Shown here piece by piece: positions 1-9,400 of a DNA stretch of 32,984 bases (positions are counted from its first letter, which is position 1; every line of letters starts with the position of its first letter). Made by a program: the position numbers and the translations under genes. This stretch comes from Bacteroidales bacterium M6 (GTDB lineage Bacteria; Bacteroidota; Bacteroidia; Bacteroidales; Muribaculaceae): positions 1 to 32,984 of the forward strand of contig LUJQ01000020.1 of the NCBI GenBank assembly GCA_001689485.1. The letters are read 5' to 3'. The notes beneath the pieces are model-generated. The model was not told the origin of the DNA and searched no databases. It worked only from the letters and a program-made list of their open reading frames with translations.

Positions 1-11
1 GAAAGCGGGTG

Positions 12-43
12 CAAAGGTACGCACTTCCCGCATACCCTCCAAA
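12..43 (-). promoter_or_regulatory. Promoter for a gene off the left edge
   Basis: On the minus strand a TACCTTTG -7 box (12-19) lies 20 nt from a TTTG -33 box (40-43), matching the Bacteroidota primary sigma consensus TTTG-N19-21-TAnnTTTG. It would start transcription near position 5 and run leftwards out of the window, divergent from upp. The gene it serves is not visible. Confidence 0.6.
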
Positions 44-228
44 TTTTTATGCGACTTTTTTTGAGGAAATTTACAAAAAAAACGACAGGATTTATTGTGA
101 AATCAAGGGTAATTACAGGCATATCAATCGCTTAACCCTCATCAAAAATTTTACTTAAATTTTCAGGCCAAAACCATGATTTTACCCATCAGGCCCTGCC
201 TCTGCAAAATTGCAGAACCATTTATTTT

Positions 229-260
229 TTTGAACGGCATAAACGGATTAGCTATCTTTG
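229..260 (+). promoter_or_regulatory. Promoter of upp
   Basis: TTTG (229-232), a 20-nt spacer and TATCTTTG (253-260) match the Bacteroidota primary promoter. The expected start of transcription is near 267, giving a leader of about 29 nt before the upp ATG at 296. Confidence 0.75.
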
Positions 261-295
261 CATAGAAATATCAATAAAACGAACACCCAGCAATA

Positions 296-949
296 ATGAA
301 GGTAGTAAATTTTGCGGAGAAAAACTCCCTAATCAGCCAGTACATGACAGAGCTGCGCGATGTAAATATCCAAAAAGACATGCTGCGTTTCCGCCGGAAC
401 CTTGAAAGGATAGGTGAAATAATGGCCTATGAAATCAGCAAAACCCTCGATTATGACACGGTCGACACACTCACACCCCTGGCCATGGCAAAAAGCGAGG
501 TGATAGCGACACAGGTTGTACTCGCCACGATTTTCCGTGCAGGAGTCCCTTTCCACCAAGGATTCCTCAACTATCTCGATCACGCGGAAAACGCATTTGT
601 ATCGGCTTACCGTAAATATAAGGAGAAAGAAAACTTCGATGTATGCATCGAATACCTTGCTTCCCCGCGAATCGACGGCAAAACCCTTATCCTCGCCGAC
701 CCGATGCTGGCAACGGGAGCTTCAATGGAATTAAGCTACCGGGCACTGCTCACCAAAGGCACCCCTGCCCAAATCCATGTAGCCTCAGTCATAGCCTCGC
801 AACAGGCCGTTGACTACGTGGCCGAACACTTCCCATCCGACCGTACCACGATATGGATCGGAGCCATCGACAAAGAAATCAACTCACATTCATATATAGT
901 GCCGGGACTTGGGGATGCAGGCGATCTCGCTTACGGCACAAAAGAATAA
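296..949 (+). CDS. upp: Uracil phosphoribosyltransferase
   Basis: Converts uracil plus PRPP to UMP and pyrophosphate in the cytoplasm (pyrimidine salvage). The 217-residue protein has the usual family length. The PRPP-binding loop reads LILADPMLATGAS in the middle of the chain, and the uracil-binding C-terminal motif YIVPGLGDAGDLAYG is intact, which separates it from other type I phosphoribosyltransferases. The ATG at 296 follows an A-rich leader and a clear promoter at 229-260. It appears monocistronic: the next gene starts 195 nt later, after a leader with its own hairpin. Nothing is missing from the active site that I can see. Confidence 0.93.
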   Translation: MKVVNFAEKNSLISQYMTELRDVNIQKDMLRFRRNLERIGEIMAYEISKTLDYDTVDTLTPLAMAKSEVIATQVVLATIFRAGVPFHQGFLNYLDHAENAFVSAYRKYKEKENFDVCIEYLASPRIDGKTLILADPMLATGASMELSYRALLTKGTPAQIHVASVIASQQAVDYVAEHFPSDRTTIWIGAIDKEINSHSYIVPGLGDAGDLAYGTKE

Positions 950-1024
950 GACCTCAAAAAAACTTCTGCCCGGAGGAATATAAAATAATTTTTACGACTT
1001 ACTCCCCGTTTTAGTTGTTATAAT

Positions 1025-1060
1025 AAGGAGAGGGATACCAAAGGGGCATATCCCCTCCTT
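1025..1060 (+). terminator. Hairpin between upp and the malic enzyme gene
   Basis: AAGGAGAGGGATA (1025-1037) pairs with TATCCCCTCCTT (1049-1060) with one bulged base and an 11-nt loop. It is followed by AATTATATATAGG, not a T-run, so it may be a weak upp terminator or a structure in the malic enzyme leader. I found no convincing TAnnTTTG promoter for the malic enzyme gene between 950 and 1144. Confidence 0.4.
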
Positions 1061-1144
1061 AATTATATATAGGTATGTAACGGCCATACAACCACCGGCC
1101 ACACACACAATCCCAAATAGAAAAAACAACGCACATACATCATC

Positions 1145-2506
1145 ATGGAAAAAATGTTACGCGACATGGCGCTAGCCTATCATCGCAACCCCCGCCCTGG
1201 CAAAACCGAAGTCATTCCCACCAAACCCTACGATTCACCGGCCGACCTTGCATTGGCCTATTCCCCGGGGGTGGCATACCCGTGCCTGGAAATAAAGGAT
1301 GACGAAAACAAAGTATGGGAATATACCAACAAGGGAAACCTCGTAGCGGTAATTTCAAACTGCACGGCAGTGTTAGGACTTGGCGACATAGGTGCAAAAG
1401 CCGGTAAGCCCGTCATGGAGGGAAAGGCATTGCTGTTCAAGATTTTTGCCGGACTCGACTGTTTCGACATCGAAATCAACGAAAAAGACCCCGCGCGGTT
1501 TGTGGAAATAGTGAAAGCACTCACCCCTACCTTCGGCGGCATAAACCTTGAGGACATCAAATCTCCCGAATGCTTTGAAATCGAAAAACGCCTCAAAGAA
1601 GAATGCGACATCCCTATTATGCACGACGACCAGCATGGCACAGCCATCATATCGGGCGCCGCACTGCTCAACGCCCTCGAACTGCAAGGGAAAAAAGCCG
1701 GGGAAATAAAGATGGTGGTCAACGGCGCGGGAGCTGCAGCAGTGTCATGCACCAGGCTTTATGTAGCCCTCGGCGTCAAACCCGAAAACATAGTGATGTG
1801 CGATTCAAAAGGGGTGATACGCGCCGACCGCGAAGGTCTGTCGCCGCAAAAAGCCCAATTCGCCACCACCCGCGACATCCATACCCTGGAAGAAGCCATG
1901 CGGGATGCCGACCTTTTCCTCGGCCTTTCGGTGAAAGATGTGGTTACACCAGGCATGCTTAAAAGCATGGCACCCAAACCCATAGTGTTCGCCCTGGCCA
2001 ACCCCGACCCCGAAATAGCCTACGAGGTGGCTGTGGCCTCACGCCCCGACCTGATTTTTGCAACCGGCCGTTCCGACTATCCCAACCAAATCAACAATGT
2101 GCTCGGATTCCCCTACATATTCCGAGGCGCGCTTGACTGCGGGGCATCGGCAATAAACGAGCCGATGAAGCTGGCGGCAGCACATGCCATCGCGGCATTG
2201 ACCCACCTCCCTGTTCCCGACCGCATCAAAGAAGCGTATGAAAAGCCCGACCTGGCATTCGGGGCGGACTATATATTGCCGAAGCCTATGGATCCCCGTC
2301 TACTTGAAACCGTATCCACAGCCGTGGCAAAAGCAGCTATGGAAAGCGGGGTAAGCCGACGGCCAATTACCGACTGGACGGCTTACTCCAAACATCTGAA
2401 AGATCTCGGAAGCCAGTGCGGCGACGGGGTGTGCTATTCGCAACTGCTGAATTCACGTGAAACCCTCGAACGCATAGCAAGCCGCCTCGGTTACAAACTC
2501 ACCTGA
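1145..2506 (+). CDS. Malic enzyme, short form without PTA domain
   Basis: Oxidatively decarboxylates malate to pyruvate with NAD(P)+ in the cytoplasm. The 453-residue protein matches the catalytic half of MaeB-type enzymes. Visible motifs are the N-terminal YSPGVAYPC with the catalytic Tyr, the acidic metal-binding HDDQHGTA near residue 160, the dinucleotide loop VVNGAGAAAV near 191-200, and FALANPDPEI. MaeB proteins of Bacteroidales are usually about 760 residues because a phosphotransacetylase-like domain follows. Here the chain stops at the domain boundary after GYKLT, and only 25 nt separate the stop from the convergent gene, so no PTA remnant survives. Cofactor preference cannot be read from sequence. 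The start at 1145 gives the conserved MEKMLRDMALAYHR beginning. Confidence 0.88.
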   Translation: MEKMLRDMALAYHRNPRPGKTEVIPTKPYDSPADLALAYSPGVAYPCLEIKDDENKVWEYTNKGNLVAVISNCTAVLGLGDIGAKAGKPVMEGKALLFKIFAGLDCFDIEINEKDPARFVEIVKALTPTFGGINLEDIKSPECFEIEKRLKEECDIPIMHDDQHGTAIISGAALLNALELQGKKAGEIKMVVNGAGAAAVSCTRLYVALGVKPENIVMCDSKGVIRADREGLSPQKAQFATTRDIHTLEEAMRDADLFLGLSVKDVVTPGMLKSMAPKPIVFALANPDPEIAYEVAVASRPDLIFATGRSDYPNQINNVLGFPYIFRGALDCGASAINEPMKLAAAHAIAALTHLPVPDRIKEAYEKPDLAFGADYILPKPMDPRLLETVSTAVAKAAMESGVSRRPITDWTAYSKHLKDLGSQCGDGVCYSQLLNSRETLERIASRLGYKLT

Positions 2507-2531
2507 CAACCTATAACTTCCGACTTAAAAC

Positions 2532-3449
2532 TTATAACTCAAACCCGCACTTCACCCCGTTATCCGCAACTTCCAAATGCGCCGTGGCTCCCAGCAGCAA
2601 CGGCGCATTTTCCTCGATATGCCCCATCGGCAGCCCATAAGCACGAGGGAATGAGTAAGGACGGAAAAAACGCTCCATCATCTCCTCAACCGAGGCATGG
2701 TCGGCCGACGGACGATATTCGGTAAACTGCCCTATCAGCAACCCGCCAAGCCTGTCGAACACACCGCGCAGACGCAGTTGCCACAAAATGCGTTCCACCT
2801 TATATATAGGCTCGGCAATATCCTCCAGGAACAGCACACATCCAGGCCCTATGTCATCAAAACGGGTGCCGATCAGCCCTCCCAAAACGGCCAGGTTACC
2901 ACCTACCAACCTTCCGCCAGCACTCCCGTTAAAATTAAACTTATGCGCATCACACGAAAAACCTGCTTCCCCACCACGCAAAATCCCGATTTCCTTTTCA
3001 TAACATGCAAAGCCTCCTGCGCCGCGCCCGATATGTTTGGCCATCGCGGCATGCAGCGACGCCACACCTTTCCTGCGCCACAAGGCATGCAGCGCCGTGA
3101 TGTCGCTGAAGCCTATAAGCCATTTATGAAACATGGTTTCAGGCAGGCGGTCAAGTTCGTCAAGCAGATGCACGGCACCATATCCCCCACGGGAACACAG
3201 CACACCCTTGATAGACTCATCCTCCAGAGCCTTGCGCAAATCGGCCACACGCGCTTCGGCCGAAGCGCTGAACGACCCGCATTCACCCTTGGCATGAGGC
3301 ATCACCACCGGCTCAAAACCCTCGCGGCCTAACTGGCCGACAGCGGCATCAATAAGTTCCGGCGCTATTTTCGACGCCGGGGAAACAATCGCAACCCTGT
3401 CGCCGTTGCGCAACGGGGCGGGTATGACAATCTCCTTGGACACTTCCAT
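2532..3449 (-). CDS. LD-carboxypeptidase, peptidase family S66
   Basis: Removes the terminal D-alanine from tetrapeptides during recycling of murein fragments, an LD-specific cleavage in the cytoplasm. The 305-residue protein has the complete S66 triad: Ser115 in LIGFSDITALH, Glu209 in CVLFLEDI and His277 in LPMGHIEEN. Positions and spacing match characterised LdcA enzymes. There is no signal peptide. It lies 15 nt downstream of the radical SAM gene on the same strand and is probably co-transcribed with it. It converges on the malic enzyme gene with 25 nt between stops and no obvious terminator. Confidence 0.9.
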   Translation of the reverse strand: MEVSKEIVIPAPLRNGDRVAIVSPASKIAPELIDAAVGQLGREGFEPVVMPHAKGECGSFSASAEARVADLRKALEDESIKGVLCSRGGYGAVHLLDELDRLPETMFHKWLIGFSDITALHALWRRKGVASLHAAMAKHIGRGAGGFACYEKEIGILRGGEAGFSCDAHKFNFNGSAGGRLVGGNLAVLGGLIGTRFDDIGPGCVLFLEDIAEPIYKVERILWQLRLRGVFDRLGGLLIGQFTEYRPSADHASVEEMMERFFRPYSFPRAYGLPMGHIEENAPLLLGATAHLEVADNGVKCGFEL

Positions 3450-3464
3450 AACGTCAACCGCAAT

Positions 3465-4244
3465 TCAATTAACCTTCACCGGGATGCCGGTGGCAGCTGT
3501 GATTTTCCCGGCAATAACACGCAGCTCATCCTCCGGCACTTTCACCAACGATTGCGCCGGGGTGGCACGGTCAAGCGAATATATCATCACCTCGCGCGGC
3601 ATGATGGCACGATAGGCATCAATCAACGCATCCACTTCCTCGGCAGTGGTATTATCGATTTTCACACCTTCCCATTCCCCGCGCAGCATCATCGTCTGTA
3701 TTATCCCTGTTCCCTTAAACACTTTAAGCCGCTCAACAACAGCCTCTGCCGTAAAACCGGGCATGTTCGGGCGATCGACCAGCCTCACAGTGCCGTCCAA
3801 AGCCGAATCGAGTTTAAGGATATTATTGTCGACCTTTTTCAACGCCCCGACAACATCATCCCTGTCTATCCGTGTCGAATTGGTAAGGACACTGACTTTG
3901 GCCGACGGGAAAAACCGGTCGCGCAGGGCGAGTGTGTCATCCACAATCCCCGCGAAATCCGGATGCAACGTAGGCTCACCATTCCCAGAGAAAGTTATCA
4001 CATCGAGCCCGCTCCCGGATGCCTGCATGTCACGCAGTTTCTCCTCAAGCCGGCTTCTCACCTCGCTACGCGACGGCAAACCGGAAACACCGGCGCCTTG
4101 GGCATTGAAACCGGCCTCGCAATAAAGACAGTCGAACGAACACACCTTCCCGTCGTTGGGCGACAGGTTCACACCCAGCGAAATGCCGAGCCTGCGTGAA
4201 TGAATCGGCCCGAAAACAGTCGAATGAAAAAGCACACGTTGCAT
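3465..4244 (-). CDS. Radical SAM protein (COG0731-like)
   Basis: A radical SAM enzyme of unknown substrate. The [4Fe-4S]-binding motif is CxxxCxxC with Cys35, Cys39 and Cys42 (VCSFDCLYCE), followed by the SAM-contacting FSGNGEPTLHP motif and the VLTNST strand of the partial TIM barrel. At 259 residues it has only the radical SAM core, like the Bacteroidota proteins grouped with COG0731 (Fe-S oxidoreductases related to the wyosine synthesis family). I cannot name a reaction. It is the first gene of a likely two-gene unit with the S66 peptidase 15 nt downstream. The start at 4244 gives the typical MxxxLFxxTVFGPIHSRRLG N-terminus of this family. Confidence 0.85.
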   Translation of the reverse strand: MQRVLFHSTVFGPIHSRRLGISLGVNLSPNDGKVCSFDCLYCEAGFNAQGAGVSGLPSRSEVRSRLEEKLRDMQASGSGLDVITFSGNGEPTLHPDFAGIVDDTLALRDRFFPSAKVSVLTNSTRIDRDDVVGALKKVDNNILKLDSALDGTVRLVDRPNMPGFTAEAVVERLKVFKGTGIIQTMMLRGEWEGVKIDNTTAEEVDALIDAYRAIMPREVMIYSLDRATPAQSLVKVPEDELRVIAGKITAATGIPVKVN

Positions 4245-4268
4245 AGAAAATTCTGGTTAAAATTGAAA

Positions 4269-4302
4269 ACGGGACTCGTTTAATCCGTTAAACGCGCCCC
4301 GT
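4269..4302 (-). terminator. Probable terminator after pyrH-frr
   Basis: On the plus strand ACGGG (4269-4273) pairs with CCCGT (4298-4302), and inside it CGTTTAA (4277-4283) pairs with TTAAACG (4288-4294), with a tetraloop and a 3x3 internal loop. On the minus strand the stem is followed by TTTTCAATTTTAA, so it could end the pyrH-frr transcript before the radical SAM gene. Confidence 0.5.
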
Positions 4303-4424
4303 CAATCATGATTATCAAACATCAACCATTCTTGGTTAAATGTCAGGCATACCTCTCTTTAAGAACGGCAAACCTTTCTGATTACTATCTGAAAAGAATT
4401 GTAAACATATTTCAACCAACGAGA

Positions 4425-4985
4425 CTACACCGTAAGGATTTCCTTCTCCTTGGCGGCAAAAAGCTCATCGATCTGCTTGAGGTATTTGTCGTGGATTTTC
4501 TGGGCTGTCGCCTCGGCATCCTTTTCCACATCCTCGGGCATACCCTGCTTCACGGCCTTCTTAAGCCCCTCGATAGCATCACGGCGTGCATTACGCACCG
4601 ACACCTTGGCCTGCTCGGCTTCACCTTTCGACTGCTTTACCAGCTGCTTGCGGCGCTCCTCGGTCAGCGGGGGAATCGAAATGCGGATAACCTCGCCGTT
4701 GTTTTCAGGCGTGATTCCAAGCTCGGAATTGATAATGGCCTTCTCAATCTCCTTAAACATCGATTTTTCCCACGGCGTAATGGCAATAGTGCGGGCATCG
4801 GGCACCGCGATATTTGCCACATTCGAAATCGGGGCAGCGGAACCGTAGTAGTCAACACGGATTCCTTCGAGAATTTTGGGATTTGCCTTTCCGGCACGTA
4901 TGCGTGCCAGGGTCTCGTCAAGATAGGCCACCGCCATCTCCATTTTTTCCTCAGCCGGGCCGAGGTAGGTTTTCGGGTCAGTCAT
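4425..4985 (-). CDS. frr: Ribosome recycling factor
   Basis: Acts with EF-G to split the 70S post-termination complex so ribosomes can be reused. The 186-residue length and residues are typical: an N-terminal helix with EEKMEMAVAYLDETLARIRAGKANPKIL, then the domain II region, then PPLTEERRKQLVKQSK, which is highly conserved, and a helical C-terminus ending AAKEKEILTV. It lies 77 nt downstream of pyrH in the same direction, a pairing common across bacteria. I see no promoter in the gap, so it probably depends on the pyrH promoter. Confidence 0.96.
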   Translation of the reverse strand: MTDPKTYLGPAEEKMEMAVAYLDETLARIRAGKANPKILEGIRVDYYGSAAPISNVANIAVPDARTIAITPWEKSMFKEIEKAIINSELGITPENNGEVIRISIPPLTEERRKQLVKQSKGEAEQAKVSVRNARRDAIEGLKKAVKQGMPEDVEKDAEATAQKIHDKYLKQIDELFAAKEKEILTV

Positions 4986-5062
4986 ATTATTTTGTCCTTT
5001 TTATAATTTTCGATACTTTAACAATCTCAGGCCATGAAGTGATTCAACTTCGTTTCAAACCG

Positions 5063-5773
5063 TCAATAAACAAGTGTGCCGATAGGTTCGCCGTCAAGAA
5101 CCTTTTGAAGGTTCCCGGGGGTATCCATGTCGAACACAACAATCGGCAGACGGTTTTCCTTGCAGAGGGCTGTGGCAGTGAGATCCATCACCTTCAATCC
5201 CCGGGTGTACACCTCGTCATATGTAATCTCCTGGAACTTCGTAGCCGTAGGGTCTTTTTCGGGATCGGCGGTATAGATGCCGTCTACACGCGTACCCTTG
5301 AGCATAACATCGGCCTCGACCTCCACCCCGCGCAACGCGGCCCCTGTATCGGTCGTAAAAAACGGGTTGCCCGTTCCCCCGGAAAGGATGGCCACCTCGC
5401 CACGCTCCAAAGCCTCGATGGCATGCCATTTGCTGTAATACTCACCTATGGGATACATATTGAGCGCCGTAAACACACGTGCCTTCTGCCCGGCTGCATC
5501 AAGAGCCGAACTCAACGCCAGGGAATTGATAACCGTTGCAAGCATTCCCATCTGGTCACCTTTGACACGGTCGAAACCCTTGGCCGCACCCTGCATGCCG
5601 CGGAATATATTCCCGCCACCGATTACGATGGCAACCTGCACGCCGCTGTCGGCAACTTCCTTTATCTGACGGGCATACTCACCCAGCCGAACCGGGTCGA
5701 TGCCGTAATGCTGCGCACCCATCAGCGATTCCCCGCTGAGCTTAAGCAGCACTCTCTTGTATTTGGTCCTCAT
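5063..5773 (-). CDS. pyrH: UMP kinase
   Basis: Phosphorylates UMP to UDP with ATP, the step after the upp and de novo pathways, in the cytoplasm. The 236-residue protein is an amino acid kinase family member. It shows the N-terminal LLKLSGE, the glycine-rich IGGGNIFRG, the nucleotide loop SGGTGNPFFTTDT and the C-terminal KVMDLTATALC segment expected for bacterial hexameric UMP kinases. The start at 5773 fits MRTKYKRVLLKLSGE. A good promoter lies about 50 nt upstream. The gene leads the pyrH-frr unit. Confidence 0.96.
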   Translation of the reverse strand: MRTKYKRVLLKLSGESLMGAQHYGIDPVRLGEYARQIKEVADSGVQVAIVIGGGNIFRGMQGAAKGFDRVKGDQMGMLATVINSLALSSALDAAGQKARVFTALNMYPIGEYYSKWHAIEALERGEVAILSGGTGNPFFTTDTGAALRGVEVEADVMLKGTRVDGIYTADPEKDPTATKFQEITYDEVYTRGLKVMDLTATALCKENRLPIVVFDMDTPGNLQKVLDGEPIGTLVY

Positions 5774-5824
5774 GCGCTATGTAGAATCTTATACGGGATT
5801 TAATGCCATCCCTTATTATGGACA

Positions 5825-5855
5825 CAAAAATAGTGAAATTATTCATTGTGCCAAA
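5825..5855 (-). promoter_or_regulatory. Promoter of pyrH-frr
   Basis: On the minus strand TATTTTTG (5825-5832) is the -7 box and TTTG (5852-5855) the -33 box, with a 19-nt spacer. The leader to the pyrH ATG at 5773 would be about 45 nt. Confidence 0.7.
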
Positions 5856-6027
5856 ATCCAAGTGCCCGAACCCGTTTCACCCGATAGCTTTTTGCCATAA
5901 TCTCGTGCCGTTGTGGCAACATATGGACATTATTACAACCGAAACGCCTATATTTCTGACATCCGCATAATAGTTTTATTGTTCATAAGCAGTTTTTGGG
6001 GAAACCTTCATATTATTAACCCTTTAA

Positions 6028-6183
6028 TTCTTCACTTATGGGAATAAAACCATTTCGGTTTCGGAAATCAACGACCATTCCCACATCGTGCCCACCCTTA
6101 ACCTCGCTTCGGGAATCTATGTCATCACGGTGAACTATGACGGTGCGCAAAGCGAATCACTGAAAGTAGCAATCACAAGGTAA
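6028..6183 (+). pseudogene. C-terminal remnant of a Por-secreted protein
   Basis: From a TAA at 6025-6027 to a TAA at 6181-6183 there are 51 open codons with no usable start. The translation runs from TISVSEINDHSHIVPTLNL into ASGIYVITVNYDGAQSESLK and ends VAITR. This is the shape of the C-terminal sorting module of Bacteroidota secreted proteins (a G-I-Y-V/I-V strand, then a K-V-hydrophobic end), as in the intact neighbour ending GIYIVKADKTVAKVTVR. An ATG at 6038 has the surroundings of a real start but reads a different frame, which suggests an internal deletion that joined an old start region to the C-terminal end. It could instead be a fragment left by rearrangement. Confidence 0.6.
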
Positions 6184-6225
6184 AACTCACCCGGTAACAA
6201 CCCGGAGGGAAGCCGGAACGACTGC

Positions 6226-6273
6226 AAACGCCCGGAGGAAAGGATACCCATATGCCTTCCCTTCGGGCGTTTA
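6226..6273 (+). terminator. Hairpin after the remnant gene
   Basis: AAACGCCCGGAGGAAAGG (6226-6243) pairs with CCTTCCCTTCGGGCGTTT (6255-6272) with few mismatches. It sits 42 nt past the stop of the remnant, as expected for the terminator of the former gene. The T-run after the stem is short. Confidence 0.5.
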
Positions 6274-6302
6274 TCTCAGCAGTCTCTTCAAAACAGCGCC
6301 TT

Positions 6303-6334
6303 TTTGTTACTTTAACTAAATCTCGCTACCTTTG
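6303..6334 (+). promoter_or_regulatory. Promoter of the large secreted protein gene
   Basis: TTTG (6303-6306), a 20-nt spacer and TACCTTTG (6327-6334) give a near-perfect Bacteroidota promoter. Transcription would start near 6341 and leave a leader of about 140 nt before the ATG at 6483. Confidence 0.75.
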
Positions 6335-6482
6335 CGTAAGCAAAATATGTATTTGACGCAGCATTATGCTCAACAAACACCCATCATAACCACCAAGTGA
6401 CAATCATAATCACGAGGGATTCCATACCCACATAGCCACTGACAATCATCTTTACATTTTTCATAATCAAACCCTATCATTG

Positions 6483-9400
6483 ATGAAAAAACTTTTCATT
6501 CAACTGTGTGCAGTCGCCCTGCCGGTATTCTCCCTCACGGCAACGGCAACACCACAAAGCATCATGCAGAAAATTGCCGACACAGGCAAATTGGCAAATT
6601 GGCAGGAAACATCAGGCAATGCAGGCATACCTGCGGCGCTATGCCTGAAATCAGCACGTAATGCCACATTGAAAACAACAGGCAACATTGCCGAAGGCCC
6701 CACCCTTTACGGATGGATGTCGTATAACGAAGCCTGGGATAAAAACCAAGGCAGCAACTATGGCATCTACTCATTCCCTGCCTCCGCCAACACAAGTTTC
6801 AGCAAAGTGCTCGGGACAAAAAACATATCGGCAGGCGCACATGCCGACGGAAGGCTGTGTGCATATTACGTGCTAAACTACGGAGGAGCAATCTCCATCA
6901 AATATTATATGTATGATGCCGACAGCGGGGAACTGAAAACGGAAACATCATTCGGCACGTCGAACACCCCCGATATCTACACACAATATGCCTACACGTT
7001 GGCCTACAACTACAAGGATGCCACCCTTTACGGGGAATTCTTCCGCACCAAAGGCGATGACCTCGCTGTGTGCATAAGCACCGTCGACCCGCTCACAGGC
7101 GCGGCCACGGAGATTACGGAAATCGACAGCAACGGCGTCCTGTTCCTGTCGCTCGCCTTTGACAACGACGGCAACCTTTACGGCATAGGCGACGACGGCA
7201 ACCTCTACACAATCGCCCTCCCCTCCGGCACATTGAACCTCATCGGCTACACCGGCCTGCGCCCTAAAGACCCGCAAGGTTCTGCAATCGACCCGGCAAG
7301 CGGCAGGATGTTCTGGTCATACCTCAGCGAGACCCAGGAAAGCGCCCTTTATGAGGTTGACCTTGCCACAGGAAAGGCCAACCTGGCATCCGACTACCCG
7401 GCTACCACATGGATTACCGGCCTATACACCGACCACACACCGACCGGGAGCATACCGGCCGATATAACCGACATGGCCGTAAGCTACTCGGCCAACGCCG
7501 CTCTCGACTGCACGGTTTCATTCACCGCACCGGCAACAACCGCCGACGGGAATGCCGCCACAGGAAGCTTCAACGTCGACCTCCTCATCGACTACAACAA
7601 AATCGCCACAGCCCCGGCAACCGTAAACCCGGGAGAAAGCTACACATTCACAACACAGCTCACAGCAGGACTTCACAAAGTGGAGGCACAGCTGTCAAAC
7701 AATAACGGGTTCGGCGACCGCGCACGCATCCTTACCTATGCAGGAACCGACGTGGCAGGCGCCCCCGGTAATGTGACCCTGGCTCTCGACGGGCGAAATG
7801 CCACCCTAACATGGACAGCCCCGCAAAAAGGTGCCAACGGAGGGTGGTTTGATGCCACAGGGCTGACCTATAAAATCGTACGCCGCCCCGACAACCAGGT
7901 AGTGGCAACAGCCTACACCCCGACATCGTTCACCGAGGAAATCCCCGACGAACTCGGCAACTGGTTCTATGAAGTGACCGCCGTCACCACAACGGAAGGC
8001 GCCACCGCCGAATCCAACAGGGTAATGTATGGCACATCAAAGAAAGTGCCCTACAATGAGACCTTCGACACAGAAGCTCCCATGGATCTTTTCATAACTG
8101 CCGACGTTAACGGCGACGGTTATTTCTGGAAATGGAAAAACGGTGCGGTGGTCGATGTTAGAGGCGACGCTACCGATGCAGCCGACTGGATTATGACTCC
8201 CCCGATAGCCCTGACCACCGACTGGATATATAAAATGACATTCGACGCCCATGCAATCGGGTCGTTCTACACAGAGACCTTCGATGCCGGATTCGCCGAC
8301 ACCCCCGACCATGAATCCATGAATATCATCGGGAGCTATTCGGTGACAGGTGAGAAATGGCAGACGTTCGAAGCCCTGGTGGAAGTTGACAAAGCCGCCG
8401 ACTACCATCTCGGTATCCGCCACTCCACCCTCACAACCATGCGCGACGAGCTACATATCGACAACCTGCAGCTCCTGCCGTTCATCTCCACGGCAGCCCC
8501 GGCCTCGGTCGACAATCTATCTGTAACCCTCCTCCCCGACAATCCTCTGAAAGGCTCGCTGGCATTCACCGCCCCTGTAAAAGCCATCAACGGCCAACCA
8601 ATCACGGAAATCACAAAAATCGAAGTGATGCGTGGTGCAACCATACTGGCCGAAATCACCGACGCAACGCCGGGCAAACAATTCTCAATGGAGGTCGACG
8701 TACCCCAGGGTGTTCAGGAATTCAACGTCATATGCCATAACGGGAACGGACGCGGCCACGACTCCCGGCTTTCATCGTTTGGCGGCATCGACATCCCGCA
8801 AGGTGTGGGCAACGTATGGTTCGAATGGGATCAGGCCGACGATGCCAAGGCAACCATCCATTGGGAAGGGGCACCCGCACAAGGTGTCCATGGCATCGAC
8901 ATCAACCCCTCTGACCTGACCTACGACATCCTTGCCCCTATGTGGGGAATGATGATGCCTTCCACCACAGGGCTGACCACATGTTCATTCGAAGTTTCGG
9001 AAACACCGGCACCCGACACACAGAAACTGGTGCAACGCGGTGTCAGGGCCACAACAAAGGGTGGCAGCAGCGAACCGGTGGTAATTTACGTACCGCTCGG
9101 CCCAGCCGCCCCTATTGATGCCGCAGAGTCATTTGCCGGAGGTTCCCTCACCTATCCCACATGGACAATTACAGGGCTGTCAGGCAATGCCAGATGGAGC
9201 ATGTTCAATTCCAACTCAAGTATAACCGCACAGGATGACGACAACGGCTACGGGGCATGCATAGCTCCCGAAGGCTCCGCCGGGGGTGAAGGCCGCCTGG
9301 TTTCACCCGTGTTCGATTTCTCTTCGACACAACCCGCCTACCTCCACATCTATGTATATCATTCGGCATCGTGCAATCCCGGCACCAGCCTGACAGTGGA

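Larger units (their letters stand above)
5856..6482. other. Long intergenic stretch between pyrH and the secreted protein gene
   Basis: No intact gene lies here. The stretch holds, in order, about 170 nt of AT-rich sequence, a 51-codon remnant of a secreted protein (6028-6183), a hairpin (6226-6273), a promoter (6303-6334) and a leader of roughly 140 nt before the ATG at 6483. Confidence 0.7.

Noticed and set aside
4308..5006. Plus-strand open frame of 232 codons over frr
   Set aside because: It is a shadow of the conserved frr gene on the other strand, with no recognisable protein features.
4814..5803. Plus-strand open frame of 329 codons over pyrH
   Set aside because: It overlaps pyrH completely on the other strand; composition and motifs do not resemble a protein family.
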